DNA of 64,000 nucleotides from Bacillus sp. KH172YL63 (GTDB lineage Bacteria; Bacillota; Bacilli; Bacillales; Bacillaceae_B), in the NCBI RefSeq assembly GCF_011398925.1, contig NZ_AP022842.1, positions 1,600,001 to 1,664,000 of the forward strand, given 5' to 3'. Shown piece after piece: positions 47,557 through 56,656 of this stretch (position 1 is the first letter of the stretch; every line of letters starts with the position of its first letter). The notes under the pieces were generated by a model, which made no database searches, was not told the DNA's origin, and saw only the letters and a program-made list of their open reading frames with translations. The position numbers and the translations under genes are program-made.

Positions 47557-47658
47557 ATATATTGTCTCCTTTCTTATCATTCACCATTAGCATACAGGCG
47601 AACGGAATAAATCTATTACTTATACCATTTTATGTAAAACAGCAGCTTAGGAGAGGGC

Positions 47659-48975
47659 TTGATTAGAAAACAAACATCAGCCTATGTAGGTATGCAGAGG
47701 GCTCCTTTACGGCTCAATCATAATTTGAAAGACCGTTTCATAAGATACATAGACTACAACATAAGGGCGGTGAGCCTGGACATGAAATTGATCATCAACA
47801 ATCAGGAATGGGGAGATATCCCGCCCCATGCATTGGCAGTCATCCAGTTCTATTGTGCTGAGAATGATTTGTTGTTTAACGTAAATGAGAAGGAAAATCG
47901 AGCAGAAGTGAAGAGTCCCCTCTATGGAAAAAAGGTCTGGTTGGCTGTCAGTGCGGAGTATGAAACCCTGGGCAACGATATTCAAAAACAGGTGAAAGCA
48001 ACCCTCGCTCCCCATGGGATTCAAGTATTAATGAAGGGCAATCATGAAAGAGTGACCGATGGAGACCTGCTGATCGAGTTAACCTACGTGAAATCATCCG
48101 GAGAGGATCCTTTTATTTCTATTGGATATAATGGAAAATTAAATGCAATCAACGTGAAGAAGATTCTCATGTATAATCAACATTCTTTCCGTTTTAAAGG
48201 CTATTTCCTGATGCCCGACGAACATGACATCCCCCATCTAACATGTGCTGTTAATAGTAGAAACGAGTCCTTACTCATTCAGGAAGGTTCTGGGATATTG
48301 ACTTCATGCATCCTCAAGGCTTTGCTTGGCAACCGGAAGCCGGGGTTGCTTCATCTGGATTTATTGCATTTCTTCCAAATGGGTAACAGCGGGGGAAGGA
48401 AGAAGGAAATGGACAGGGCCGGAAAGAAACATCTTCAAATGGACGATAAAACATATGAAGAGCTCAAAAAACGAAAGGCGAACCGGAAGCCGAGAGAGAC
48501 CGTGGAGAAAAAACCTCATGCTGAAATTTATTTTGATTACAATCTCCTGCCGAATCGAAAACTCGAGCGGTACTCCATAAAAGCAGATTTCTTCATTAAA
48601 AATACCGGCAATGTAGAATTGATGGATCCAAAAATCTGTTTCAGGGTGAATCCTGCTGAAAAGATTGAAATCGGCGGTCAGATCCTCCCGCCAGAAATGA
48701 GCGATATCTTCTCAGTACAAGGGCAAAACGGTGCTCAGGGTTGGAAGTATATGGGGAAAGACTGGCTTGAAAAGGCTTATTCGACGGGGGAGTATTGGAT
48801 TGAAGCCATCAACGGAACCAGCATCCCCCCTGGTGAAACAGCGGTGGTGGAAGGGTTGCAATTCACTGTGGAAAACTTGGAAGAGCAGGAATCTTCCACG
48901 ATCATTGGATTTATATTATGTGAAGAACAAGGACTTCAACTGAGTTCAAATAACAAGATCATGATTACATTCTAA
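47659..48975 (+). CDS. Unknown protein, two-part architecture
   Basis: 438 residues. The first half (to about 250) is mixed alpha/beta with the pattern SSGEDPFISIGYNGKLNA; a Lys/Arg-rich linker follows (about 255-295); the last 140 residues are beta-rich (YSIKADFFIKNTGNVELMDPKICFRVNP) and look like an immunoglobulin-type fold. No signal peptide or membrane segment. TTG start after AGGAGAGGG. Divergent from sat. I recognise no family; the setting suggests a spore-surface or glycan-related protein. Confidence 0.72.
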   Translation: MIRKQTSAYVGMQRAPLRLNHNLKDRFIRYIDYNIRAVSLDMKLIINNQEWGDIPPHALAVIQFYCAENDLLFNVNEKENRAEVKSPLYGKKVWLAVSAEYETLGNDIQKQVKATLAPHGIQVLMKGNHERVTDGDLLIELTYVKSSGEDPFISIGYNGKLNAINVKKILMYNQHSFRFKGYFLMPDEHDIPHLTCAVNSRNESLLIQEGSGILTSCILKALLGNRKPGLLHLDLLHFFQMGNSGGRKKEMDRAGKKHLQMDDKTYEELKKRKANRKPRETVEKKPHAEIYFDYNLLPNRKLERYSIKADFFIKNTGNVELMDPKICFRVNPAEKIEIGGQILPPEMSDIFSVQGQNGAQGWKYMGKDWLEKAYSTGEYWIEAINGTSIPPGETAVVEGLQFTVENLEEQESSTIIGFILCEEQGLQLSSNNKIMITF

Positions 48976-49022
48976 GCAAATGCCCTGCATATAACGATTC
49001 ATACGGATGCATTGGCAAACTG

Positions 49023-49079
49023 AAAAAATCCGAACGCTCAATCGACTCTTCTGGGAGAAATCGAATTCGTTCGGATTTA
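49023..49079. terminator. Bidirectional terminator (CCGAACG type)
   Basis: AAATCCGAACG pairs with CGTTCGGATTT around a 31-base loop; it separates two convergent genes. Confidence 0.83.
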
Positions 49080-49087
49080 TCTATGTT

Positions 49088-50290
49088 TCAGTCGTCCGCT
49101 TGTTTTATTGGAATAGTGGACTCAGGCTGTGGCTTAGGTCTATGGTTGATTACACGGGTTTGGCTTCTCTTCTGATTTTCCACCAGCCGTTTCAGTTCAA
49201 ATAGATTATGAGTCAACTTTGCATTATGGTCACGGATGTTTTCAACTTCTTCTATGAAGGACAGGAATCGGTCCTCTACCTCTTTAAACTTTCCGGCAAA
49301 ATCCTCTTTTTGTAGTGAAAAATGTAATTCATGACTTTGCTCGATGTCCCCGATCCGTTCATCTTGCTTCTTCCGTTGCTGATCAATGTCTGCAAATTGC
49401 GAAGACAGCCACCATTCATTTTCCTCGATATGTTGGTGAAATTGTGACAGGAAATCCTTCATATAATGCAATTTCTCCTGTTCGGCTTCTATCAGGTGAT
49501 TCTTTGAAAATTCTAAAGCATCCAGTGTATGTTGCCTTTCAGCCATCAGTTTCTCCAATTCTTCCGCTTTCGTTAAAAGAGTATGGAAAAGCTCTTTCTT
49601 CGTATTTTCAGAGTGGGAGAGGGCAGCATTTAAATCGGTGATATGCTGCTGTTGACTCTCGGTTAATGTAGTCAATGAGTGGATCTCCTGTAATAATGTT
49701 TGTTTTGTTTTTTGAAGATCCTTGTTTTCACCCGAGAGGTGATTCTTCCTGGCATTCAATTCTGACAGGGAGTCAGCATGAAGCTTCAGCTCATATTCAG
49801 TGTGAGAAAGCTGCTTCTCCAATGCATGAATGCTGTCTGTCTTTTCTTGAAGGGATTGGTTCTTAAGGAGCAGCTCTCCGGTAAGTGCCTTGATCTCCTG
49901 TTGCAGATTTTCAATGGAAAATGACAGATGAGTACATTCATTTTCCTTTAGAACAAGGTCTTTCTCAGTGTGTTTCATTTTTCCTGCCTGCTCGAGGAGC
50001 AATTCTTCTTTTATATGAAGCTTCTGATGAAGGGCATTCACTTCGGCTTCAAGTTTTTCCTTTTCAGTTTGAAACCGGTTGCGGTCACGGATCAATTCTT
50101 CCTGAATGATTTCGCTACATTCTAATGCTTCATGACTGATCTCTATTTCAGCCTCCTTCTCAGAAGCAACCTTTTTGAAATGCTGGACCTCTGCGTAAAG
50201 GTAGCTTTCTTGTAATCTCTTTATCGTTTGATTTAATTCATCGATTTTGGAAAGGTAATATAATTTTTCTTGATTTTCTATGTTGTACAT
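49088..50290 (-). CDS. Coiled-coil protein at right end of the accessory block
   Basis: 400 residues from the ATG, nearly all coiled coil (residues about 8-370), then a basic Pro-rich tail (NHRPKPQPESTIPIK). No membrane segment. The ATG at 50290 has no ribosome site. A perfect GGAGG lies eight bases before an in-frame ATT at 50315-50317, which would add MAKKDIKTP. A sigma-K-like promoter (AC-N17-CATAACGTA) precedes it. With the gene at 27578-28552 and that at 30266-31459 it forms a set of coiled-coil proteins. Function unknown. Confidence 0.75.
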   Translation of the reverse strand: MYNIENQEKLYYLSKIDELNQTIKRLQESYLYAEVQHFKKVASEKEAEIEISHEALECSEIIQEELIRDRNRFQTEKEKLEAEVNALHQKLHIKEELLLEQAGKMKHTEKDLVLKENECTHLSFSIENLQQEIKALTGELLLKNQSLQEKTDSIHALEKQLSHTEYELKLHADSLSELNARKNHLSGENKDLQKTKQTLLQEIHSLTTLTESQQQHITDLNAALSHSENTKKELFHTLLTKAEELEKLMAERQHTLDALEFSKNHLIEAEQEKLHYMKDFLSQFHQHIEENEWWLSSQFADIDQQRKKQDERIGDIEQSHELHFSLQKEDFAGKFKEVEDRFLSFIEEVENIRDHNAKLTHNLFELKRLVENQKRSQTRVINHRPKPQPESTIPIKQADD

Positions 50291-50320
50291 CGGGGTCTTG
50301 ATGTCTTTCTTAGCAATCGG

Positions 50321-50330
50321 AATCTCCTCC
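50321..50330 (-). promoter_or_regulatory. Ribosome binding site that decides the right coiled-coil start
   Basis: GGAGGAGATT on the minus strand is the only strong site before this gene. Its spacing fits ATT at 50315-50317 and not the first ATG, 27 bases further on. Confidence 0.55.
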
Positions 50331-50349
50331 CTGGGTATTTGTCTTACTT

Positions 50350-50377
50350 TACGTTATGCGGTGTTTAAAGGGGAAGT
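50350..50377 (-). promoter_or_regulatory. sigma-K-like promoter of the right coiled-coil gene
   Basis: Minus strand: AC (50376-50377), 17-base spacer, CATAACGTA (50350-50358), a full match to CATA-N3-TA. Confidence 0.65.
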
Positions 50378-50449
50378 TACTTGATCGAAAGCCCAATTTA
50401 TAAGGGGGCGGGGAAGATTCGAACATTTATGGACACATATGCGCCTCTA

Positions 50450-50478
50450 TTGTATGTAGCCTCGAAAACCTTTATACT
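50450..50478 (+). promoter_or_regulatory. sigma-A promoter of miaB
   Basis: TTGTAT at 50450-50455, 17-base spacer, TATACT at 50473-50478; a second TATAAT follows at 50481-50486. Confidence 0.6.
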
Positions 50479-50572
50479 ATTATAATGTGCAATCATGTAT
50501 ATCTTGTTAATGTAACCGGACTTTTAATAGAAGGTAAGCGGTTTAGTTATAGAGGTAGAAAGGGGATTTTTC

Positions 50573-52138
50573 ATGAACGAAGAACAGCGCAAACATGGAC
50601 AACAATCGAAGTCTGTATCTCCAGCGGACCAAAAATCCGAAAAGGATTTCAGCAAGTACTTTGAAAGTGTCTATATCCCGCCTTCATTAAAAGACGCAAA
50701 AAAGCGCGGGAAAGAAGAAATACAATACCATAATGACTTTACAATCGAAGATCAATATAGAGGGCTAGGGGAAGGCAAGAAATTCTATATCCGGACCTAC
50801 GGTTGTCAAATGAATGAACATGATACAGAAGTGATGGCAGGCATATTCATGGCATTGGGATATGAAGCGACCAATTCAACCGATGATGCCGATGTCATCC
50901 TCCTGAATACGTGTGCCATCCGTGAAAATGCAGAAAATAAGGTGTTTGGTGAGTTGGGTCATCTGAAACATCTGAAGAGGGAAAAACCAGAACTCCTGAT
51001 TGGTGTATGCGGTTGTATGTCACAGGAAGAATCAGTGGTGAATAAGATCTTGAAAACCTATCAACAGGTGGACATGATCTTTGGAACCCACAATATCCAC
51101 CGTCTTCCTAAAATCCTGTCAGATGCATATATGTCCAAGGCTATGGTCGTGGAAGTATGGTCGAAGGAAGGGGACGTGATTGAAAACCTTCCTAAAGTGA
51201 GACGGGGTAACATCAAGGCTTGGGTCAACATCATGTACGGATGTGACAAATTCTGTACATATTGCATCGTTCCGTATACCCGCGGGAAAGAACGGAGCCG
51301 CCGGCCGGAAGAAATCATTCAGGAAGTCCGTCAACTGGCAGCCCAGGGATATCAGGAAATCACCCTGCTCGGACAAAATGTCAATGCATACGGTAAAGAT
51401 ATCGAGGACCTTGATTATGGACTCGGGGACTTAATGGATGACCTGCGCAAGGTCGATATTCCGCGCATTCGCTTCACCACAAGTCACCCGCGGGATTTTG
51501 ACGATCATTTAATTGAGGTTCTTGCCAAGAAAGGGAACCTGGTTGAACATATTCATCTTCCGGTTCAATCCGGATCTACAGATGTCCTGAAAATCATGGC
51601 CCGTAAATATACAAGAGAGCAATTCCTTGAGTTAGTAAGAAAAATCAAAGCGGCAATGCCGGACGTGGCCCTGACAACAGATATCATCGTCGGTTATCCT
51701 AATGAGACTGAAGAACAATTTGAAGAGACCCTTTCCCTCTACAGGGAGGTGGGCTTTGAATCTGCATTCACATACATTTACTCTCCACGTGAAGGGACAC
51801 CAGCTGCCAAGATGGACGATAATGTACCGATGGATGTGAAGAAAGAACGCCTTCAACGTTTGAATGAAGTCGTGAAAGAATATTCTGCAGAGGCCATGAA
51901 GAAATATATCGGACAAGTTGTCGAGGTATTGGTCGATGGAGAGAGTAAGAGAAATCCTGAAATTTTAGCCGGTTATACGAGAAGAAGCAAACTTGTGAAC
52001 TTTAAAGCACCAAAAACAGCCATTGGAAAAATTGTGAAAGTAAAGATCACAGATACCAAATCATGGTCTCTTGATGGGGAAATGGTTGAAGAAGGACGGA
52101 TTGGAACAGAATTTCAAGAAGCGGTAGAGGTGAATTAA
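50573..52138 (+). CDS. miaB: tRNA-2-methylthio-N6-dimethylallyladenosine synthase
   Basis: Radical SAM methylthiotransferase that modifies A37 of tRNAs reading UNN codons. 521 residues: a 65-residue polar N-terminal extension as in Bacillus YmcB, the N-terminal cluster domain (Cys in [19 protein letters not shown] and GCMSQEE), the radical SAM motif CDKFCTYC and a C-terminal TRAM domain. AAGGGGAT ribosome site. One base from ricA, so the two are co-transcribed. Confidence 0.97.
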   Translation: MNEEQRKHGQQSKSVSPADQKSEKDFSKYFESVYIPPSLKDAKKRGKEEIQYHNDFTIEDQYRGLGEGKKFYIRTYGCQMNEHDTEVMAGIFMALGYEATNSTDDADVILLNTCAIRENAENKVFGELGHLKHLKREKPELLIGVCGCMSQEESVVNKILKTYQQVDMIFGTHNIHRLPKILSDAYMSKAMVVEVWSKEGDVIENLPKVRRGNIKAWVNIMYGCDKFCTYCIVPYTRGKERSRRPEEIIQEVRQLAAQGYQEITLLGQNVNAYGKDIEDLDYGLGDLMDDLRKVDIPRIRFTTSHPRDFDDHLIEVLAKKGNLVEHIHLPVQSGSTDVLKIMARKYTREQFLELVRKIKAAMPDVALTTDIIVGYPNETEEQFEETLSLYREVGFESAFTYIYSPREGTPAAKMDDNVPMDVKKERLQRLNEVVKEYSAEAMKKYIGQVVEVLVDGESKRNPEILAGYTRRSKLVNFKAPKTAIGKIVKVKITDTKSWSLDGEMVEEGRIGTEFQEAVEVN

Positions 52139-52139
52139 T

Positions 52140-52571
52140 ATGGCAAAGTATACAAAAGACGATATTATGAAACGTGCAGAAGAACTTGCAACGATGATTG
52201 CAGAAACAGAAGAAGTGGATTTCTTTAAACGTGCAGAAGCACAGATCCATGAAAATCAAAAGGTGCGGGAAATGATCGCAAGCATCAAGAGCCTTCAGAA
52301 GCAAGCGGTGAATTTCCAGCACTACGGAAAAACAGAGGCTTTAAAAATGGTGGAAGCCAAAATCGAAAACCTTGAGAACGAAATCGATGCCATCCCGGTT
52401 GTTCAACAGTTCAAGGAATCCCAAACGGATGTAAACGATCTGCTGCAAATTGTGGCATCTGTCATTTCAAACAATGTGACCGATCATATTATCGAAACGA
52501 CCGGTGGAGATCTCCTTCGCGGGGAAACCGGATCTCAAGTGAAAAATTCAACACCGGGCAGCTGTTCTTAA
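52140..52571 (+). CDS. ricA: RicA (YmcA), Ric complex subunit
   Basis: 143-residue helical protein of the YlbF/YmcA family. In B. subtilis RicA joins RicF and RicT in an Fe-S-binding complex that guides RNase Y in mRNA maturation and affects biofilm, competence and sporulation. The C-terminal Cys (in PGSCS) fits a cluster ligand. GAGGTG ribosome site lies inside the miaB end. A strong terminator follows. Confidence 0.94.
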   Translation: MAKYTKDDIMKRAEELATMIAETEEVDFFKRAEAQIHENQKVREMIASIKSLQKQAVNFQHYGKTEALKMVEAKIENLENEIDAIPVVQQFKESQTDVNDLLQIVASVISNNVTDHIIETTGGDLLRGETGSQVKNSTPGSCS

Positions 52572-52608
52572 CCGAGGGCACGCTCTCAATTAATATATAT
52601 GATAAGGA

Positions 52609-52645
52609 AAAACGATCTCTGCTTTTTTGCAGAGATCGTTTTTTT
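52609..52645 (+). terminator. Terminator of miaB-ricA
   Basis: AAACGATCTCTGC / GCAGAGATCGTTT, 13-bp perfect stem, followed by TTTT. Confidence 0.94.
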
Positions 52646-52772
52646 GCATTGATTTCCCGATTGAGATCCATTCGCAGGGAGGAAAGTCCCTCCACAATTT
52701 CCTTCATCCTGAACGCTTATTTTCACCTGTACATTACCTCTTCTTTTCGATGAGGGCAGGTATTGGGCGCCG

Positions 52773-52800
52773 GAACATTCAATGGTTATTCGCATACAAT
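52773..52800 (+). promoter_or_regulatory. sigma-E-like promoter P1 of cotE
   Basis: GAACATT at 52773-52779, 13-base spacer, CATACAAT at 52793-52800, a perfect sigma-E -10. B. subtilis cotE has two sigma-E-dependent promoters, which this layout matches. Confidence 0.6.
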
Positions 52801-52863
52801 ACATTATCTCGCAACAATCCCATCATGTGTTTAAATTTACTCGCACAAACACCTAGATAGCCG

Positions 52864-52871
52864 CATAAGAT
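52864..52871 (+). promoter_or_regulatory. Second sporulation -10 box before cotE
   Basis: CATAAGAT, 32 bases before the cotE ATG. A -35 is not clear; candidate for the P2 promoter. Confidence 0.42.
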
Positions 52872-52902
52872 GAATTGAAAATGAATGAGGAGGTTCGCTC
52901 GA

Positions 52903-53439
52903 ATGGCAGAATATAGAGAGATTATTACTAAAGCGGTCGTAGCGAAGGGACGTAAATTCACACAGTCTCATCATACGATTTGCCCGCCGCATAATCCATC
53001 GAGCATTTTAGGCTGCTGGATAATTAATCATCAGTATGAAGCACACAAAGTAGGGAAGAAGGTTGAAGTTCACGGTTCATACGATATCAACGTATGGTAC
53101 TCACACAGTGATAACACGAAGACATCTGTTGTCACAGAGAGAGTGGAATATACAGACTGCATCAAATTAAAATACCGTGATCCTGACTGCTTAGACGACA
53201 TTGAAGTATGTGCTCGCGTATTACAACAGCCTAATTGCTGCGAAGCGGTAATTTCACCAAACGGTAACAAAATTATCGTTCATGTTGAACGTGAATTCCT
53301 AGTGGAAGTTATCGGAGAAACGAAAGTTTGTGTCCTTGTCAATCCAGAGGGTTGTGACGATGAAGACTGGGACTGCGACTTGGATGACGAAGAGTTTGAA
53401 GAGCTAGATCCAGACTTCCTGGAAGGCGACGAAGAATAA
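52903..53439 (+). CDS. cotE: Outer spore coat morphogenetic protein CotE
   Basis: 178-residue CotE, which organises the outer coat and, in other species, attaches the exosporium. Recognised by [20 protein letters not shown] at the start, WIINHQYEA and a strongly acidic C-terminus ([17 protein letters not shown]). Eight Cys. ATG 52903 has GAGGAGGT upstream; the six extra residues of the longer frame cover that site. In B. subtilis mutS follows; here topB does. Confidence 0.97.
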   Translation: MAEYREIITKAVVAKGRKFTQSHHTICPPHNPSSILGCWIINHQYEAHKVGKKVEVHGSYDINVWYSHSDNTKTSVVTERVEYTDCIKLKYRDPDCLDDIEVCARVLQQPNCCEAVISPNGNKIIVHVEREFLVEVIGETKVCVLVNPEGCDDEDWDCDLDDEEFEELDPDFLEGDEE

Positions 53440-53444
53440 CATTT

Positions 53445-53473
53445 ACTAGGAAGACGGCCTCTTCCTAGTTTTT
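53445..53473 (+). terminator. Terminator of cotE
   Basis: ACTAGGAAGA / TCTTCCTAGT, 10-bp stem, five-base loop, then TTTT. Confidence 0.9.
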
Positions 53474-53501
53474 CTTCATAGCCGAACTAAAATGATCCAG
53501 C

Positions 53502-53528
53502 GGGCATCTCTCCAGATGCTCTTTTTTT
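53502..53528 (+). terminator. Second terminator downstream of cotE
   Basis: GGGCATCT - CTCC - AGATGCTC (8 bp, one G-U) then seven T residues, 30 bases after the first. A back-up terminator, or the end of an unseen transcript. Confidence 0.75.
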
Positions 53529-53660
53529 ATATGGAAAGATTCAGGCGTAAGGATCAACTGCTGCCAGTGCTGAATGAAAGGGCATGAACGGACTTATTGA
53601 TCTATGTTAAAATGAATTGAAGAAGAAAATACATAACCAGTTATGAAAGGATTTTTATAC

Positions 53661-55829
53661 ATGAAAAAGATTTTGGTCCTGGCAGAGAAGCCGTCTGTCG
53701 GCAGGGATATTGCCAGAGTGCTCCAATGTACAAAGAATGGGAATGGCTTTTTGGAAGGGAATGACTATATTGTCACCTGGGCCCTCGGGCATTTGGTGAC
53801 ATTGGCTGAGCCTGAAAGCTATGATGACCGATATAAAAGCTGGAACCTCGAGGACCTGCCGATGCTCCCGCCGGCTCTGAACCTTGTTGTGATCAAAAAA
53901 ACAGGGAAGCAGTTTAGCGCGGTCAAGTCTCAAATGAACCGGCCTGATGTAAAGGAAATCGTCATTGCGACAGATGCAGGACGGGAAGGTGAACTCGTAG
54001 CCCGCTGGATCATAGAAAAGGCAAGGGTAAACAAACCGTTGAAACGCCTCTGGATCTCTTCCGTCACCGACAAGGCGATCAAGGACGGCTTCAGGCATCT
54101 GAAAGATGCGAAGCAATACGAAAATTTATATGCAGCAGCACAAGCGAGATCGGAAGCCGACTGGTATGTGGGAATGAATGCGACAAGGGCACTGACAACG
54201 AAGCATAATGCCCAATTATCATGCGGCCGTGTGCAAACACCGACGCTCGGCATCATCGCCCAAAGGGAAGAAGAAATCAAAAACTTCACCCCGAAAACCT
54301 TTTACGGTGCACAAGTTACAACGGAGAGCGGCACCTTCACCTGGACGAATACGAAAAACCGGGATACGAAGACTTTTTCTGAAAAAGAAATGGCCAGTGT
54401 CATGGAAGCATTGAAGAATCAAAAAGAAATCACCATTTCTTCGGTGAAAAAGGCGCTGAAAAAAACCTACGCTCCTTCTCTGTACGACTTAACGGAATTG
54501 CAAAGGGACGCCCACAAAATCTTTGGCTATTCAGCGAAAGAAACGTTATCGATCATGCAAAAATTATACGAACAGCATAAGCTTGTGACGTATCCAAGGA
54601 CAGATAGCAAACATTTATCGAGCGATATGATTTCAACATTGAAGGACCGGTTGCATGCCGTGAATGTCCAGCCATATCGCAAGCTTGCCCACAAAGCGTT
54701 ACAGGGGAACCCGAATCTGTCAAAAGCATATGTAGATGACAAGCTGGTGAGCGATCATCATGCGATCATCCCAACGGAAGAGACGCCTTCTCTTCAACGG
54801 CTCCAAGATCGGGAAAGAAAAATCTATGACTTAATAGTGAAACGATTCCTGGCAGCTTTTTATCCACCGTTTTCATATGAGCAAACGACAGTGGAAGCTT
54901 CTGCCGGGACTGAATCCTTTCAGGCAAAAGGGAAAAGGATTGTAGCATTCGGTTGGAAAGAAGTATACGGAATAGATGAGGAAAAAGATCAGCTTCTATC
55001 CGAAATGGAGGAAGGGAACACATTCCCTATCTCTTCAATCAAACAAACAGAAGGACAGACAAACCCACCAGGCAGATTTAATGAGGGAACACTTCTATCT
55101 GCTATGGAAAACCCTAAAAAGTTCATGAAGGAAAGCAACAAAGCGCTGCTTGAAACGATAGAAGATGCAGGCGGACTCGGCACTGTCGCAACAAGAGCAG
55201 ATATCATCGAGAAGCTGTTCAACTCCGGTGTGATCGAGCCAAGAGGGAAAGACATCCATATGACGTCAAAGGGCAGACAATTGCTTGGACTTGCTCCCCT
55301 TGAACTGCAATCTCCTACACTGACAGCCGAGTGGGAACAGAAGCTTGAAAAAATCGCGAACGGTTCACTTTCAAAGCATGAATTTATAAAAGACATAAAA
55401 GCTTATACGAAAAAGTCAGTGAGTGAAATCAAAAATTCCACAAAGAAATACTCACATGACAATCTCACTGGCACCAAATGTCCCGATTGTGGAAACCTGA
55501 TGCTTGAAATCAAAAATAAACACGGGAAGAAACTCGTTTGCCAGGATCGTGAATGCGGTCATCGGAAGAATGTCAGTAAGAAAACGAATGCCCGCTGTCC
55601 TAATTGCCATAAGCGCCTGGATCTTAGAGGAGAAGGGGAAGGCCAAATGTTCACCTGCGTATGCGGACATAGAGAAAAGCTCTCTACGTTCAATGAAAGA
55701 AAGAAGAAGGAAAAGAACAGTAAGGCAACAAAGCGGGATGTGAACAAGTATTTAAAAACACAACAAAATGATGAGCCGGCTAATACTGCGTTAGCAGATG
55801 CGCTGGCGAAATTAAAGTTGGATCAGTAG
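53661..55829 (+). CDS. topB: DNA topoisomerase III
   Basis: Type IA topoisomerase of 722 residues (B. subtilis TopB has 727). TOPRIM domain with LAEKPSVGRDIA and ATDAGREGEL, active-site Tyr in VTYPRTDSKHL, and two C-terminal zinc-ribbon-like modules (CPDCGNLM ... CQDRECGH and CPNCHKRL ... CVCGH). ATG 53661 has AAAGGA nine bases upstream and gives the family N-terminus; the 18 bases upstream in the longer frame contain that site. Single-gene unit with its own terminator. Confidence 0.95.
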   Translation: MKKILVLAEKPSVGRDIARVLQCTKNGNGFLEGNDYIVTWALGHLVTLAEPESYDDRYKSWNLEDLPMLPPALNLVVIKKTGKQFSAVKSQMNRPDVKEIVIATDAGREGELVARWIIEKARVNKPLKRLWISSVTDKAIKDGFRHLKDAKQYENLYAAAQARSEADWYVGMNATRALTTKHNAQLSCGRVQTPTLGIIAQREEEIKNFTPKTFYGAQVTTESGTFTWTNTKNRDTKTFSEKEMASVMEALKNQKEITISSVKKALKKTYAPSLYDLTELQRDAHKIFGYSAKETLSIMQKLYEQHKLVTYPRTDSKHLSSDMISTLKDRLHAVNVQPYRKLAHKALQGNPNLSKAYVDDKLVSDHHAIIPTEETPSLQRLQDRERKIYDLIVKRFLAAFYPPFSYEQTTVEASAGTESFQAKGKRIVAFGWKEVYGIDEEKDQLLSEMEEGNTFPISSIKQTEGQTNPPGRFNEGTLLSAMENPKKFMKESNKALLETIEDAGGLGTVATRADIIEKLFNSGVIEPRGKDIHMTSKGRQLLGLAPLELQSPTLTAEWEQKLEKIANGSLSKHEFIKDIKAYTKKSVSEIKNSTKKYSHDNLTGTKCPDCGNLMLEIKNKHGKKLVCQDRECGHRKNVSKKTNARCPNCHKRLDLRGEGEGQMFTCVCGHREKLSTFNERKKKEKNSKATKRDVNKYLKTQQNDEPANTALADALAKLKLDQ

Positions 55830-55872
55830 ATAGGGAGACTCCATGAAGATGGAGTCATCTCTATCTTTTTTT
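55829..55872 (+). terminator. Terminator of topB
   Basis: GATAGGGAGACTCCAT pairs with ATGGAGTCATCTCTATC (one bulge), followed by seven T residues; the stem begins at the stop codon. Confidence 0.9.
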
Positions 55873-55921
55873 GTGAAAAATTGGTAGACTATTCCTAATT
55901 ATAAGAAAAAGAGGTGTTTGT

Positions 55922-56437
55922 GTGACAAATCAAGCGTTTTTTAAAGCAATCGAAACAGGGGACAAAGTACAGGTGGAACAAATCCTACGAAATGATCCGA
56001 ATTTATGTAACGCAGAGAATGAACACGGACTGACGGCACTTGGCGTGGCAGCACATTACGGTCATTTGGATGTCGTCGAACTGCTGCTGAACTTTGGAGC
56101 GGATATCCATGCGGTCTCGAGGTCCAAGCTTACTTATATTCCTTCAAACACGGCTCTACATGCCGGAGTCGCCGGCAAGGCATCCAAGGAAGTAGTCGAG
56201 TTCCTTCTGAAAAATGGTGCAAAGGTGAACAAGACCGACTCATCTGGCTACACGCCACTCCATATCGCAGCCTTCGATGCCGGTGCTGAAATTACCTCCC
56301 TGCTTCTCACTCATGGGGATGGTGAGGGGATCCTTTCCGCTGGGGATCAACGGTCACCTTTGGACATTGCAAGGGAAAGGGATAATAAAGAATTCATAAA
56401 GGCATATGAAGAATTTGAAAAGAGGGAAGCAAAGTAG
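55922..56437 (+). CDS. Ankyrin-repeat protein
   Basis: 171 residues made of about four ankyrin repeats (NEHGLTALGVAAHYGHLDVV, NTALHAGVAGKASKEVVEFL, DSSGYTPLHIAAFDAGAEIT, DQRSPLDIARERDNKEFI). Cytosolic, no signal peptide, no other domain. GTG start after AAGAGGTG. Such proteins bind other proteins; the partner is unknown. Confidence 0.88.
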   Translation: MTNQAFFKAIETGDKVQVEQILRNDPNLCNAENEHGLTALGVAAHYGHLDVVELLLNFGADIHAVSRSKLTYIPSNTALHAGVAGKASKEVVEFLLKNGAKVNKTDSSGYTPLHIAAFDAGAEITSLLLTHGDGEGILSAGDQRSPLDIARERDNKEFIKAYEEFEKREAK

Positions 56438-56473
56438 ATCCTATAGAACAAGCATAAGGGCTGGTATCACGTA

Positions 56474-56527
56474 AAATCTGACCGAGTTCGATCTCTAATA
56501 GAGAGGCGAAGTCGGTCAGATTTTTTT
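56474..56527 (+). terminator. Terminator after the ankyrin gene
   Basis: AAATCTGACCGA pairs with TCGGTCAGATTT, with an inner ATCTCT/GAGAGG stem, then TTTT. Confidence 0.87.
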
Positions 56528-56656
56528 GCATGGCTACGAAAAAAAATAAAAAACCTGCAAGGGGAGTATCCGCTTACATTACTGCTATGTTGGGAAAGGA
56601 ACCAAAGTGATATTGAGAATATTAATCTGAATAGAAAATGTTTTTAGAAAATTCTG

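Larger units (their letters stand above)
52572..52902. other. Intergenic region ricA-cotE
   Basis: About 331 bases: the ricA terminator, then two sigma-E-like promoters (52773-52800 and the box at 52864-52871). Nothing else recognised. Confidence 0.75.
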
